From contig CAJQUW010010359.1 of assembly GCA_907163375.1 (NCBI GenBank), positions 186,001 to 250,000 of the forward strand: a stretch of DNA of 64,000 nucleotides, given 5' to 3'. Under the pieces are notes generated by a model that worked only from the letters and a program-made list of their open reading frames with translations, was not told where the DNA came from and searched no databases. The DNA comes from Prostheceraeus crozeri. Its lineage: Eukaryota > Platyhelminthes > Polycladida > Euryleptidae. The translations under genes and the position numbers were made by a program. Below are positions 1 through 10,801 of the stretch, in pieces; position 1 is the stretch's first letter; each line of letters begins with the position of its first letter.

Positions 1-107
1 ATTTATCACAGGTCTATCGAAAAAGTGGAATTGAGGTTTATCAGGGTCAATTCCAATTCCAGTAGATTTGAATATCGTCAATTCCAATTCCGACTTTTCC
101 AACTCTG
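1..107 (+). mobile_element. Right end of a hAT-type MITE, cut by the window edge
   Basis: The sequence matches the right end of the element at 45631-48361 and, in reverse complement, the left end of the one at 17658-19147. It is rich in repeated AATTCC words and finishes with CCAACTCTG at 107, the terminal inverted repeat of this family. The next eight bases (108-115, ACCTTGAG) should be the target duplication, but the partner lies outside the window. No coding capacity is visible. Confidence 0.8.
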
Positions 108-115
108 ACCTTGAG

Positions 116-1107
116 AAACATTGAGAATAGCTGTATTCTTCATAGTGTCTGTCATTCTTTCTTATAAACCTACTTGATCATTCTGTCAATTTTGAAAGCA
201 ACTCCTGTTTACCTTTATCTCACAAATCGACTTTGACAAACATAAAACTGCTACTACAAGGAAGCCATCCAATTCCAAATCCCGGATTCCTGGAAAAAAA
301 TTGGCAACCCTATACTATAAAATTCATGAAGCAGTTGATTAGCCTGTATCCCAGAGCATGTAACTCATAAATATTTGAAGCTATAATTACTTGGAATTTT
401 ACCACAGCCGTTAATTTGCTACCATGCAGAAGTCGAGAGAAATTATATGAAATATTTCATAATGCGCACGAAAATTCTTATGCAGTGCTACGTCGGCTAA
501 AATGATCTTGAAAATCCCTGTCTGGTCTGATCTTTAATCTACTCATTTACATCGTACTATAATATGTTCACGAACAGGGACAACAGAACGGATTTGTCGG
601 AGAGAAAGTTGCTCTAAACAGCTGTCTGTCTTAACAGCGGAAAGCCATGTGAGAATTAATCTCTCCCATGATAAATGCAAGACTGAACTGAAAAGCATCA
701 GTTCAGTTCATTCGTCAGTTTCATGAACTGGAAAATAAAAGTTCATTTCAGTGGCAGTAACTAGGAAATACGGTTTGCTAAGCTACTTTGCTTGCCAATG
801 AACTACTAAGGGTAAGGCTACATGACGAGCTTTTGAGCTACGCTGTAGCCGCGCTGTGAAAATGTTTGTATGTGTTTCAATCGGAGCGGCCACACTAGTA
901 GCCCCAGTTGCGCTGTGACAGCTTGTCACAGCTAGCTTCGAGCTGTGGCAATTTCTCTCTCAATAGAAACACACGTTTGGAACACCGTGCATTATATAGT
1001 TCTTGTGCTAATCACTTGACTCCTCCATATTTTGACAAAACTTGGCAATGTCCTAAATGCCATGCCTGGCCATGCCAATGCGCTGACGAAATTTCATTGC
1101 ACATCCC
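116..1107. other. No gene seen
   Basis: About 1 kb of AT-rich sequence without a recognisable reading frame, RNA gene or repeat boundary. Short reading frames here lack any family resemblance. It probably belongs to the 5' flank or a 5' intron of the nuclear receptor gene. Confidence 0.5.
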
Positions 1108-1860
1108 TCACCATCTATCATGATTCCAAGATAGGTGAACGTGTGCACTGTTTCGATTGCATTGTTGATCGAAAGCTCTGCTTTTTTTACTTGTTTCCAC
1201 TATCACCAATTCCTTTGTTTTATCGGTGTTGATCTTGCGGTCACATCTTCCTGCATCTGAAGAAACGAGGTTTAGACTATTCTCCAGCTCACACCAACTT
1301 TCATCCGAAGGTGCCATATCATCGGCAAGGCTTGGGTTGTTGATAGGCCGTCCCTGAATTGACACCCTTGCTGCATTGCTGTAACACGTTCTAGGTATAC
1401 AAAGCAAAATAACAGATCAGAGGGGATAGCCTTGTCTGGAATCCTAGTCTGAACTAGTCACCAGTTTCATTTCCGAGTCTTAACTGCAGCCTATGCACTG
1501 TAGTGCATGCTCTTCAAAATGTGAATAATCTTAGCATCCTCTCCGTATGATTTCAGTTGGCCTACTGCCCACATGGCGTCCTGCGAAATGCTACCGAAAG
1601 CCTTAGAGAAACCGATGAAGCAGACCATCAGCAAGGATCTGTTTCACAATAGTGCGTTCTCTGCGGAGACCTGTTTGTTCTTTTACCAGGAATGGGTCGA
1701 CAGAAGCTTTCAGACGCTCTATGATGATCAATAGGAGCAATTTGCACACGTGGATTATTAGAGATAAGATGCTTGGATCTAGATAGTGCTTAGATAGATT
1801 CTGCATATGCTTAGATTTCCTTTCCTTGACAGCGTCACTATAACCGACATGTTCCATTCA
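1108..1860 (-). mobile_element. Decayed LINE reverse transcriptase fragment
   Basis: On the - strand two pieces read like the palm of a non-LTR reverse transcriptase. The upstream piece (1603-1857) contains VDPFLVKEQTGLRRERTI, which fits the common block before the catalytic palm (bound loop, then QxGFRxxRS). The downstream piece (1108-1407) contains LADDMAPSDESW, a decayed form of the YADD catalytic block, followed by INTDKTKELVI, the usual thumb-side motif. The two are in different frames and stop codons lie between them, so the copy is inactive. Clade uncertain; the wording is closest to RTE-like or I-like LINEs. Confidence 0.65.
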
Positions 1861-3027
1861 TGAGGAACTTTTTCTTCAAATCAAACTATGCTTGACTGCA
1901 TATAATGAGCAGTGCTTATGCCAATTCTACTCCGCCTGCATGTAACATCTTTCCTGTGTTGCCATCTGTACAGGGGGCATTGTGTGGCTTTAGTCTCTTG
2001 GTCGCTGTTTCAACTTGACACCCGAGTATTTTGCCATTTCTGTCGTCGTCTTGGAGTACTATGTCTTCAAATTCCGTCACTACGTGGTGTCATAATCATG
2101 CGTCTACGCATGCAGGTCTCGGCAGTATTCAGTCCATCTCTCCTTGGTCTCTTCAGACATCTGGAACAGGTGTTCATCGCGATTTTTAGCAAATAGTTGC
2201 TTCGGTTCCTATTTTGTATTGATATCTCTGATCAGCAGGTATACTTGGCGTGTCTCTACTTCTGCACACTCTGTTCAATTTATCTTTATCTCTCCTGTAG
2301 CCATATTTCATATCGGCTCGCACCGCCTCTTGAAATTAATTGCACTCTCTCCTGTATATTTTCGTGTTTTCTTCAGAATGTAGTGTGCTATATTTCGACT
2401 TTGCTTTTCATCTGTGAATAGGAGTGTCCTCTGAGTGACTGCTTTCTGTCGGTAGACTCTTTGATTGCTGAATACAGCCCAGCTGTTCTTTCTTCCAACT
2501 TTTTTTCCTATAGGTTAATCAAACCAAATTTTGGAGTGAATTTGGGTAAATTGGGATTATCAATGAGTCTGGAATTTTTCCATGAATCTGGAAATTATCT
2601 TCCGAAAATGCGCGGGCACCCTGCATTAGAAAATTGCATGCCATGAATAATTGACCATGCACGTTTTTGTGCAATGGCAGATACTAGCATGATAGCTAAT
2701 AGTTTTGAGCACGTCAAAGAGCATTGTTCTAACGAAACCAATACGGAAGCTTGTATAAATACTGTACAAAAAGACTACGACAATGGCTTCAAATACTATC
2801 CTCGTAAAAGCATTTTTCCCAACAGTTCTAACAACGAAATAATGCTGAATGATATGCTCGGAATGATGATAATGAATAGGGTTTTGCCCGGTGTGCCCGT
2901 TCTTCTGCTTCACGGTTTTCGGGCCACTGCACCGAATTGTTCGAATTTCGATCGCATTGGTAGCCTATTTTACTGTATAGTTTCAATTGCACTGTATAAT
3001 TTAGTGTCAGGATGGCTGCATCGACTC
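1861..3027. other. No gene seen
   Basis: No reading frame with a recognisable domain and no repeat ends. Short open frames on both strands overlap each other and look like chance. Confidence 0.45.
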
Positions 3028-3275
3028 GACTAGCCGCCCTTTCTATTTTTGTTTTCATGAGCATCGCAGCAGCATTATTTATTCGGATGCTAAGAGAGCA
3101 ATTTCTGAACACATTATCAATAATCAGCCTGATTCTCTACTATCTACTGATGATTTTAGCATTAATTTCCTTGACTGTAAGACTGACCCTGTCCGTACTG
3201 GGATTTCTGAAGCCAAGCTCATTGACCTTCACAAATTTTCTATTGACTGTAAACACGAGCTGATGAATGGTAATT
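3028..3275 (+). mobile_element. Coding-like remnant, possibly a GIY-YIG type nuclease tail
   Basis: One + frame without an upstream start reads about 75 residues with good protein-like composition. It includes AKRAISEHIINNQPDSLL and GISEAKLIDLHKFSIDC. The layout (arginine-histidine block followed by an 'EAxxIxLxxxSI(N/D)' block) resembles the C-terminal half of Penelope-like GIY-YIG nucleases, but the GIY and YIG words are not visible. Weak call; it could be another decayed retroelement. Confidence 0.25.
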
Positions 3276-3280
3276 ATTGC

Positions 3281-5066
3281 TGATAGGCATGCATGCTAGA
3301 CCTACGTAAGCATGGGTTGTCGATATATTTGATTCACCAAAGTTCCATGAGTATGTGTCTGTGACAGACAACGTCGGGCAATTTGTGATTTTTGACTATT
3401 TCTTACATTTCGTCAATAAGTTTCTGGGAGAGGTAATTCAGTCGTTCTCCGATACTGGCCTATGGAAACCTTCCATGTGAGGCAATAAATATCATCATTT
3501 CGTATGCACTATGTATCGATAAATTTATATAAGGTTTGCGTAAAGGGGTTTATAAATGTACCTTACGCTTGCATAGTTGATGGGGGATCGCTTTCTAGCT
3601 TCTGATCAAAATTCAGCTTCGCGATCAAACTAGAATGAATTCGCTGTATGATGTACATCAATCAATTTTACCCTCTAAATGTCACCAACTACGTATGAGG
3701 AGGCTTATAAACTACAGCAAAATTCATCTTTATTCATGCTGTCCATGTTTTCATTCATAAATGACTGTTTTCCCATTGACCTTCACTGTACGGGAAATCG
3801 GCTTATTCATTCACTACACGCGACGCCTGTACACAGTGATGTGTATCACAGCTGACGTCATCACGAGCACTAGACAAGCGGATATCTCTTAGGGCAAGTC
3901 GTTGCAGATTGCCGAATACGGATAGAAGTGACAGCTCATGTATAAACTTGCTTTTAAAACAATAAAATCATAAATGTATTTTGCCCGTAGTGCACCTTTA
4001 AGTCGTGATCGGAAGTCACTGATTGAAAAATTTGCGCTCGAGTGCAGGCGCTCGGGGCCAAGTTGTAGGCTGAAGTCCTATCATTTGATTGAACTATTCC
4101 AAAATAATATGAATCCAGGACCCAGACTCCGCATCCCTGTTGCATAAAGATCATGTGTCAATTCCATCGATTTTAATTTTTTTGAAAGACGGAGGGGCAT
4201 GAAGAAGTGCACACTTAGCTCATGCACCGAAATGACATGAAAGAAAGACAAATTTCATGAAGAAATTTCAAAAGACAACAGTCATGAATTATCTTTGTCA
4301 GTTAAAGAATTTATATCTTAGTTCAGAACTTGGATGCTTTGATGCTTTTGTGTTAAACCTCACGACATGCCACTTAACTTCACTCATATCACTCAAGCAC
4401 TATCACACTTAAATATCTTACATTCATCTCATCTTGTTTTACAATTAATGCGCATCACATCAGTGTGGGGATGCCAGAATCTGCATTTGAAGGCCCCAAT
4501 ATCATGAAAGGAGTTTGCACATTCAATTCAGTCATGAATTATGCATGCAATCAGAACATAGCCTGCAATATCGAAATATTCAACATAGTAGACGATTAAA
4601 ATGACTTACCATTATGAAGATACGAAGACATGAAATAAGCAGTCAGGTAGAATGTGAACAATATAAAAATTTCTATTTGTATAAGTCATATCGTTATCTG
4701 GTTGAGGTTGGTGTGATCAATCCTGTTTGCTATTATTCAGCTAAGCGTAGTCTCTCCTTCAATTGGTTTTAGTGTATTTTTCCTCTTAGGAAGAGCGAAC
4801 TCTCGAAACGCGTGAGCGTTGTACTTATTTTATATTTATTTCTTTTAACTTGAGGCCAATAGGGCACTGATTCATGATTTCATAATTCAAGGGCATGAAG
4901 AATAAAAATCAGTGACACATGGACATGCGCGTGACACAGAAACTGGACTTCAGACTTCTCTAAGAGTGGAACCACAAAATGGAAAATGTTAAAGCAAACT
5001 CGCTGCTATTTGGTTTGATATCAACATATACTATATATATATTAAGACAAAGTTTGCCCAGATTCA
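3281..5066. other. No gene seen
   Basis: AT-rich sequence with no supported reading frame. A consensus CRE octamer (TGACGTCA) sits at 3853-3860, but nothing nearby says it is used. Toward the right end a short TA-rich run (about 5030-5045) precedes the inverted repeat at 5067. Confidence 0.45.
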
Positions 5067-5101
5067 TATTTTTGGAGAGAAAAAACAATGTTTTTCTATC
5101 A

Positions 5102-5147
5102 ACCGAACTTGTTTCGTAACGTCACAGGTTCCATCTTCAGCGGACTC
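5102..5147 (-). ncRNA. Hammerhead-like ribozyme motif, left arm
   Basis: On the - strand the order is stem I (TCCG), core CTGAAGA (fits CUGANGA), an imperfect stem II (GGAAC...GTTAC), core GAAA, a minimal stem III around ACAAGT, then the cleavage site and CGG as the return strand of stem I. All three core boxes are in the right order and spacing for a type I hammerhead. Stem II has mismatches, so activity is doubtful. Confidence 0.5.
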
Positions 5148-5369
5148 GACAAATTACAAACAATACAATGAAGAAGACATTTATATACAAAGTTATTCTC
5201 GATAAAAACAGTTCAACTGATATACTTGTGCACAACTTCACAGACAGAATAGAAGCATAGAAATCTACATATTTACATAGGTCAAAATGCGTAATTATCT
5301 ACAAGTTCAAGAGGAGTTCGAGAGTAATTTTGTATATAAATTTCTTCATTGTATTGCTTGTAATTTTTC

Positions 5370-5415
5370 GAGTCCGCTGAAGATGGAACCTGTGACGTTC
5401 CGGAATATGTTCGGC
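5370..5415 (+). ncRNA. Hammerhead-like ribozyme motif, right arm
   Basis: This is the mirror copy of the motif at 5102-5147, on the + strand. Core CTGAAGA is at 5377-5383, stem II is GGAAC with GTTCC (perfect), but the second core box reads GGAA rather than GAAA, which should impair cleavage. Stem I is CCG with CGG. Probably a decayed copy. Confidence 0.4.
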
Positions 5416-5869
5416 TGATAAAAAAGCATTGTTTTTTCTCTCCAAAAATATATATGTATATATGATATATATTCGAGATTTGAAAGTCAGAACAAGGGAA
5501 GCTTGCTATTTGTCACTTTAAGTTTCACGGATTGTATTGTTCACACAACCGAATTCCAATAGTGGAAAAGTAATTATTGTTCAACTCATACTCAAATGAG
5601 TGACTTTGCATTTATCATTCATCCTATCTCGTTGCACTCAACCTTATCACAGGGCAACTATTCCTGGGTGTTTATGCAACATTTGTTTGCTTTTCAAAAC
5701 AAAATTTACATGTATGATAACTTCGTTACAACAAATTCTTTCGTACAACCAAAAATATCGTACATACAGTTTGATATTTCAAATATATCTGAAAGCATGG
5801 AATTAGAATTTTATTCCTGTGATGTTGATAGCAGTAACTCTGCATTTATACAACATATTTCAATTTCAG

Positions 5870-5975
5870 AAGTTGAAATGTATGTTTCAACAGGATCCTG
5901 AAAAACGTTGTGAGGTAACAAAAGCCAGCAGACGAGCATGTTCTTCTTGCCGAATGATGAAATGTTTCGAGATGG
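5870..5975 (+). CDS. Nuclear receptor, exon for second zinc finger of the DNA-binding domain
   Basis: The exon follows a TTTCAG acceptor and ends at a GTATGC donor. It encodes about 35 residues beginning KLKCMFQQDPEKRC and continuing EVTKASRRACSSCRMMKCFE. This is the second zinc finger of a nuclear receptor: four cysteines followed by the CRxxKCFxMG block. Receptors of this family bind DNA response elements and regulate transcription, often under ligand control. The ending KCFEMG resembles the NR1 (HR96/VDR-like) group, but the subfamily is not settled. The first two cysteines (D-box) are nine residues apart, where most receptors have five. The exon ends after the first base of a glycine codon, which matches the two bases that open the hinge exon at 6948. 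The first zinc finger should be upstream and was not found. Confidence 0.85.
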
Positions 5976-6947
5976 GTATGCATTGGGTCGGTAAGTGTCA
6001 GAGCAGCGAATTGGATCAATTATAATTAGTAAAATTGTCATCACATTTGTCCGAGGCACTGGTCAATCAGTAACTTTGGCCTTGATGGTGATTTTCGTAT
6101 TAAAAATAGTTTCCTGGATTGGCGGAATTTCGCATTACGATTTACGAGTTGTTATTTTTGCTGTACTGCTTAAGGCAAAAAGCAATGAAGCATTAAAATA
6201 GTTTCTAGAAACCTATTTTTTAATTCAAACTGTTTAATTTTACGAAATATTCATGCCTATGAATGAAAATGATACCCTTATTCTAATTCTAACAAATTCT
6301 AAGAAGCGAGTTGATGTATTTATTCATAACTATCAAACCCCCAAACATTGGCCAGGTTGATTGATGTGATGTTATTTCTGATCAGCAGATAAAATATGAC
6401 GATGAAGTTACGAGATTATTTTCATAAGTTACGTGGTTTGTCATCTTGTGCTGTCACAGGAGCGGCGGTTCGATTTCGTCGAAGTGCAAATGTTAAAATG
6501 GTTTTCAATCATTTTTTCATTGAGATTAATTGTAATAAATGAAGCTGAATTTGAAGTGCATGAAACTGTATCAGATGTTTCTATCAGACTATCAAAAAGT
6601 GTCTCCGCTAGTAAGATCACATTATTGAGGTCATCCTCTCAAGCACTCAGTCTACTTTTTCGAATTTGTGTTTTTGAAAATTTCTGTTTCAGAAAAAATA
6701 GTTTTGCCACACATATTGAATAACTTGCCATGGAGTTGTAGCATAGACGAATGTTAGTAAGTTTTTTATCAAACTTGTAGCTCGATTTTGTAAATTTGTA
6801 ACACAAAAAAATGCTAATTTCAAATGTACTTGATTGGTCTATACAGATACAAGAATTTCAACTACACCTTTCCCGAACTTCCTTTGTTGATCTGTTTGTT
6901 GCAGCATCGGTCAAAAAAAAAATTTATGAGACAAATTTGCTTTACAG
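5976..6947. other. Intron between DNA-binding domain and hinge exons
   Basis: About 970 bp of AT-rich intron. No transposon ends, RNA genes or other exons are visible. It opens with GTATGC and closes with a TTTACAG acceptor. Confidence 0.6.
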
Positions 6948-6997
6948 GAACAATACCTCCTCCCCCAGCCAAAGTGGAACCCTTGGATGTAGCAACT
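6948..6997 (+). CDS. Nuclear receptor, hinge exon
   Basis: A 50-bp exon between TTTACAG and GTAAGT. In the frame carried over from the DNA-binding exon it reads G-TIPPPPAKVEPLDVAT, a proline-rich stretch of the kind found in the flexible hinge between the DNA-binding and ligand-binding domains. It begins in the phase left by the exon at 5870-5975 and ends on a codon boundary, the phase in which the exon at 19779 starts. The exon is too short to identify on its own; its support comes from phase, splice sites and position. The intron that follows is about 12.8 kb and filled with mobile elements. Confidence 0.7.
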
Positions 6998-7815
6998 GTA
7001 AGTGTAATTCGACTATTTTTTCCTCAATGATGCAACACTATGTTTTTTAAGTAAGTGGGGCCTCGTCTTGTACCACCAGAAGTTTGCGATCTTGACGGCG
7101 GCTTCTCACCCTTCGAAGTTATTTTTCATTCAGGCTCAGCATTCATGAAGCAAAGAATCCATATTTGAGAAGTGAATCCTTAATAAAATCTTAATAAAAT
7201 ACGCCGTCTCATAAGATTCTGAGTATTGATAGGCCTATGTCACAAATTGTTATTTTGCAGCGGTTTCCACACTCTGAATTTGAAAAAGGCCTGCATCATT
7301 TTTGAAAATTTGTTGAATGCTGTTTTATTGTGATGAATTGTCTCAAAAATCACTATTGCGATGTCCCGGATATTATTTTTAACTTCTTTATTACGCGATC
7401 ATGGTGAATGATAGATGCTCTATATCTGCATATCTGACTATTTTTGAAATTATACATACGCCGATATGCTATTCAATCAAATACTTCGTATCTGTTGAGT
7501 ATGTAGTCTATGTAGTACCCACATTTAAATTCCATACATCGTATGAAACTTCATGAATTTGAACTGTTAAGGGAATCTGCTTTATTACAAACTGGTCTAA
7601 AATTAATGAATTTTATTATCCTCAAATAACTTGTGATATGTCGTCCATTAGATATTTTTAGAAGAGACGAAAAAATTCAGTTATTCTCGCATATATACAT
7701 GTCCCAAAAGAGAAATATGGAGGCCGCGTAGAATTTTAAGTTTTTTCGAGCATGTTGCGCTATAGTCGGGTCAGAAGTCAATATGAATTCCAATAAGTGT
7801 ATAATAAGCCTAATA
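6998..7815. other. Intron sequence, no feature seen
   Basis: Start of the large intron of the nuclear receptor. No recognisable reading frame, RNA gene or repeat end before the MITE at 7816. Confidence 0.55.
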
Positions 7816-8934
7816 CAGTAGAATTCGCATATATCGGCGCCTCAAGGGACAGACGAAAACCGCCGATATACGCGAACCGCCGATATCCCTGAATTTTGAA
7901 GTTTTGTGAAATCTACACGAGCTCTGAGATCATGCCATGCATCATACAATGTATATACGTGTATTGACTCATGAATTATTGCGTTGCTATTCTTAAATAC
8001 ATGTACATATTGACTCATTGTCCAACATGTACAGTACATGTAATTGTGTCTATGTATTCAATAGATATCTAAAAATTGTGCCTTTCTGAACTGATGCTTG
8101 CAACGTAAGTATCGCAAACCGGATATCACTATGCTTGTCAAAAACTGAGTATGCTTTTTGAATCAAGAAGATTGAAGCTTCTTCATGCCTACATGCTCAC
8201 CTGCTATATGAAGCACAAAACAGAGTATGCATAAATCAAGACGCTGCTGAGTCACGTGCAGACGAAGCCAGCCAATCTAAGTCAATCAAGACGCTGCTAA
8301 GAGTCACGTGCAGGCGAAACCATAGAGATGGATGGGGTGGCGAGCCGCTTTCTGTCTAGAGAGAGGACATGCATCGAACTCAACAATGTTTTCGACGGTA
8401 GCTTGTGCTCCTTTGATGACGCAACAGTCACTAAGTCATGTCCGACAATAGCATCGTAGGTGAAGGCGTTAACAATGCAATCATCACGTCGAATGAAAGA
8501 CTAATTATGTGAGAATTATCAGTGAGATACAGTGGCAAGCCTACTTATCTTTCCTCGGCTGCTTGATTCTACAATTTTGATCAAACCCCCAAACATGATC
8601 AAGATGAATTGTAGAAGATCTAAATTTTCACATGCCGCTAGAATAGTTAGAATCGGATAGTCCTAACAGAATCTGCAGCCATCCGCGTCCACATATACTG
8701 TCATTCTAGTAACTCTTCTAGGCAAAACACATCGCTTGAGGATTTCCAGGAAATCCGCCGCTATAAACGAATTTTTTTCTGTCAGGAACACCGAAAATGC
8801 GCCGATATAGGCGAATCGCCGATATTGCCGAAGCCGATACAAGCGAACTCGATTATATGGAAAAGATAGGAATTTCTGCCGGGACAAAAAGAAACCGCCG
8901 ATATAGCCGAAGCCGATATATGCGAATTCTACTG
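7816..8934. mobile_element. pogo/Tc1-type MITE with TA target duplication
   Basis: The ends are inverted repeats starting CAGTAGAATTCGCATATATC, about 24 bp long with few mismatches. Both are flanked by TA (7814-7815 and 8935-8936), the target of Tc1/mariner/pogo elements. Subterminal copies of GCCGATA crowd both ends, especially 8797-8920. No transposase is visible in the 1.1 kb, so the element is non-autonomous. It could be mobilised by a pogo-type transposase from elsewhere in the genome. Confidence 0.85.
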
Positions 8935-9100
8935 TATATGCCTATTTCTAGAGACTTCATGAAGGTTTACGATGACGAAATTCGAGGTCTCTATTTCCGG
9001 AAATTCGTTTGGCCGGCCTTGGTTCAACACCTGTTAGTTATTGTAACTCCTGACTTTACTCTTACTCAATACTTTGCTCTTAAGTTACATTTAGGAATTA

Positions 9101-10486
9101 CCGTAAAACCTCTATTTGAACGGCACCTATAATATAACGGCAGTCTAGAGGAGGAGTTGAAACATTGAATGGCACCCTCTAATTGAACGTCACCTCTAAT
9201 TTAACGACACTTTGATGAATTCATCTCCTACATCGATTACATGACTGAATAATCTTCTGCAAAACGTGTAAAACAGGAAAATAGTTTGTAGAAAGCTATG
9301 GTGCTATTTTTAGCCTATTTTTATGGAGCTATATTTTGCCGTCGTACCTCCAACTGTACCTACATCTTTGCTGCCGACGAGACGGCTGTCTACTTGGACT
9401 ACTCAAGCAGCCTTACCGTTGAAAGTAAAGGAGTCCGAGAGGTCCCGGTGAAGACTGCCGGTCATGACAAGTTACATGTTACTGTCATGCTGACCTCTCG
9501 ATCCGATGGATGTAAATGTCGACCGTACGTTCTACTCCCGAAAAAGCGACCAAATAAGGAGATCGCCACCAAGTTCAAGAACACGCTCCATCTGTGTTGG
9601 GCCGGCCGCACGTTCTTCAATGACGATATGACTTCTGAGTTTCTACAGAATATCATCGGTTCTTCAATGTTTGGCAAGCGCCTGCTGGCCTGGGACTCAT
9701 ACCGTTGTCACATTAGTGATACCACCAAAAAGCAATTTAAGAAACTACAGATTGACGTGGCCGTGATTCCAGGCGGGTGCACCAAATTCATACAGGTTCC
9801 CGACGTCTACTGGAATGCCCCATTCAAGGCCAAAGTCAGACAGTTCCACGAGGATTGGATGTTGCACGGCGAGAAGAGCTACACCAAATCCGGCAACATG
9901 CGAGCGCCATCAATGGAAGTATACTTGAAATGGATTTTCGATGCCTGGTATCAGCTGCCGAAGGATCTGATCATCAAGTAATTCAAGGATGCGGACTGAC
10001 CAACGCTCTCGACGGCTTGGAGGATTGCCAGATCCTCCAAGCCAGACTCGGGCGGTCCAATTCAGACTGGTTTGCAATTTCTCCGGCAAGCCCGAGCCAA
10101 TGCTGGTGTCGAACGTGGAATCAATCAGAACTTTGACGATGATGCTGAAGGTGATGCGAATGACGAGGACAGCTACAACAGCAACGTGTCACTTGATTTT
10201 CACTAGTGAGTCTGTGATTTCTAACCAGTGATTACCGGTAACCTGTGTTTGTTAGCTTTTGTCAAATAGATATATGCAGAGTTCTTATGTTACATGTTTT
10301 CGCTTTTCATCTGTAAAATTTACAGATTTAAGATAAAAATTACTGAAAATTTTATCTCTAAATTCTGATCAGCTGGTCGAAAAATAGAACGGCACTCTCT
10401 AATTGAACGGCACCACTAATTAAACGGCAGTGCGGGGAAAGGTTTGAAAAATAGAGCGGCATGCCGTTCAAATAGAGGTTTTACGG
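9101..10486 (+). mobile_element. pogo/Tigger-like DNA transposon, degenerate
   Basis: Perfect inverted repeats of about 25 bp begin CCGTAAAACCTCTATTTGAA and are flanked by TA at 9099-9100 and 10487-10488. Inside each end, additional near-copies of the word AATTGAACGGCA form subterminal repeats. The element carries the DDE-domain half of a transposase (9298-9981) but no N-terminal DNA-binding domain, and the coding frame is broken near its 3' end. Length 1386 bp, shorter than an intact Tigger of about 2.4 kb, so it is an internally deleted copy. Confidence 0.88.
9298..10100 (+). pseudogene. DDE_1 (pogo/Tigger) transposase, partial
   Basis: The frame encodes the catalytic DDE domain of CENP-B/pogo-type transposases, which cut and paste DNA in the nucleus. 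The first acidic residue is in AADETAVYLDY, the second in LLAWDSYRCHIS and the third in the block IPGGCTKFIQVPDV, where the family consensus is IPGGxTxxLQPLDV. The open frame stops at 9979-9981. The family continuation GLTNALDGLEDCQI resumes in another frame just after, which marks a frameshift. The N-terminal helix-turn-helix half is absent, so even without the shift the protein could not bind its own ends. Confidence 0.9.
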
Positions 10487-10606
10487 TATCTAGTGTTTTG
10501 CCACAATTTCATATAAATTTATTTTTAGTTTGCTAGCACATTATAAAGGTTTTAAGCGCACCTTCTTAATTTTTGCATACATGTCTTGTATGTAAGGATG
10601 TAATGG

Positions 10607-10627
10607 TTATATATATATATATATATT
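10607..10627. repeat. TA microsatellite
   Basis: About 20 bp of alternating TA. It directly abuts the end of the hammerhead-bearing unit at 10628-10801. Confidence 0.9.
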
Positions 10628-10681
10628 AAGATAAGTAACCTGGCAATAGAAAAATTTATCAAAGCTCAACAGACGTAACCA

Positions 10682-10723
10682 CCACGAGACATGTTTCGGC
10701 CTGTTGGGCCTCATCAGTCGTGG
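10682..10723 (-). ncRNA. Type I hammerhead ribozyme, well formed
   Basis: Read on the - strand, stem I is CCACGA pairing with TCGTGG (six perfect pairs). The first core box is CTGATGA. Stem II is GGCC, loop CAACA, GGCC. The second core box is GAAA, and a minimal stem III (AC-AT-GT) leads to C at the cleavage position. Every conserved core base is present. Very short stem III is typical of the type I hammerheads of Penelope-like elements and some SINE-like units, which usually work as dimers or with a stabilising stem I. The motif should self-cleave just before TCGTGG. Confidence 0.85.
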
Positions 10724-10801
10724 GTAGTTTTGAACCAGCGACGTTGGAGTTAGAGGACATGCAAGCATACCCTCCAACCACAAGGCCACCGGACCTCCCA
10801 C
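10722..10801 (-). mobile_element. tRNA-like SINE head directly upstream of the hammerhead
   Basis: On the - strand there is an A-box-like TGGCCTTGTGG (10778-10788) and a B-box-like GGTTCAAAACT (10726-10736), about 52 bp apart from start to start, inside a sequence that follows tRNA order. These are the internal RNA polymerase III promoter boxes of tRNA-derived SINEs. The T-arm side runs straight into stem I of the hammerhead at 10723. The transcript would therefore carry the ribozyme at its 3' side. No SINE tail was identified other than the TA repeat at 10607. Confidence 0.6.

Larger units (their letters stand above)
5067..5452. repeat. Inverted repeat derived from Penelope-like termini, with hammerhead motifs in both arms
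   Basis: The arm at 5067-5175 is the near reverse complement of 5342-5452, with about 165 bp between them. Each arm runs from a GGAGAG-A-rich end through a hammerhead-like core to CAATACAATGAAGAA. TA-rich microsatellite sequence lies outside both arms. Penelope-like elements are known to carry pseudo-LTRs, often with one inverted copy, that hold hammerhead ribozymes. No reverse transcriptase is left between the arms, so this is read as a head-to-head pair of terminal sequences with the coding region missing. Confidence 0.65.

Noticed and set aside
3012-3263. Hydrophobic 83-residue frame that could be a membrane protein
   Set aside because: The overlapping frame reads more like a retroelement remnant, and the hydrophobic composition is what an out-of-frame reading of it would give.
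3853-3860. Perfect CRE octamer TGACGTCA
   Set aside because: An eight-base match is expected by chance about once per 65 kb per such site, and no promoter or gene start is nearby.
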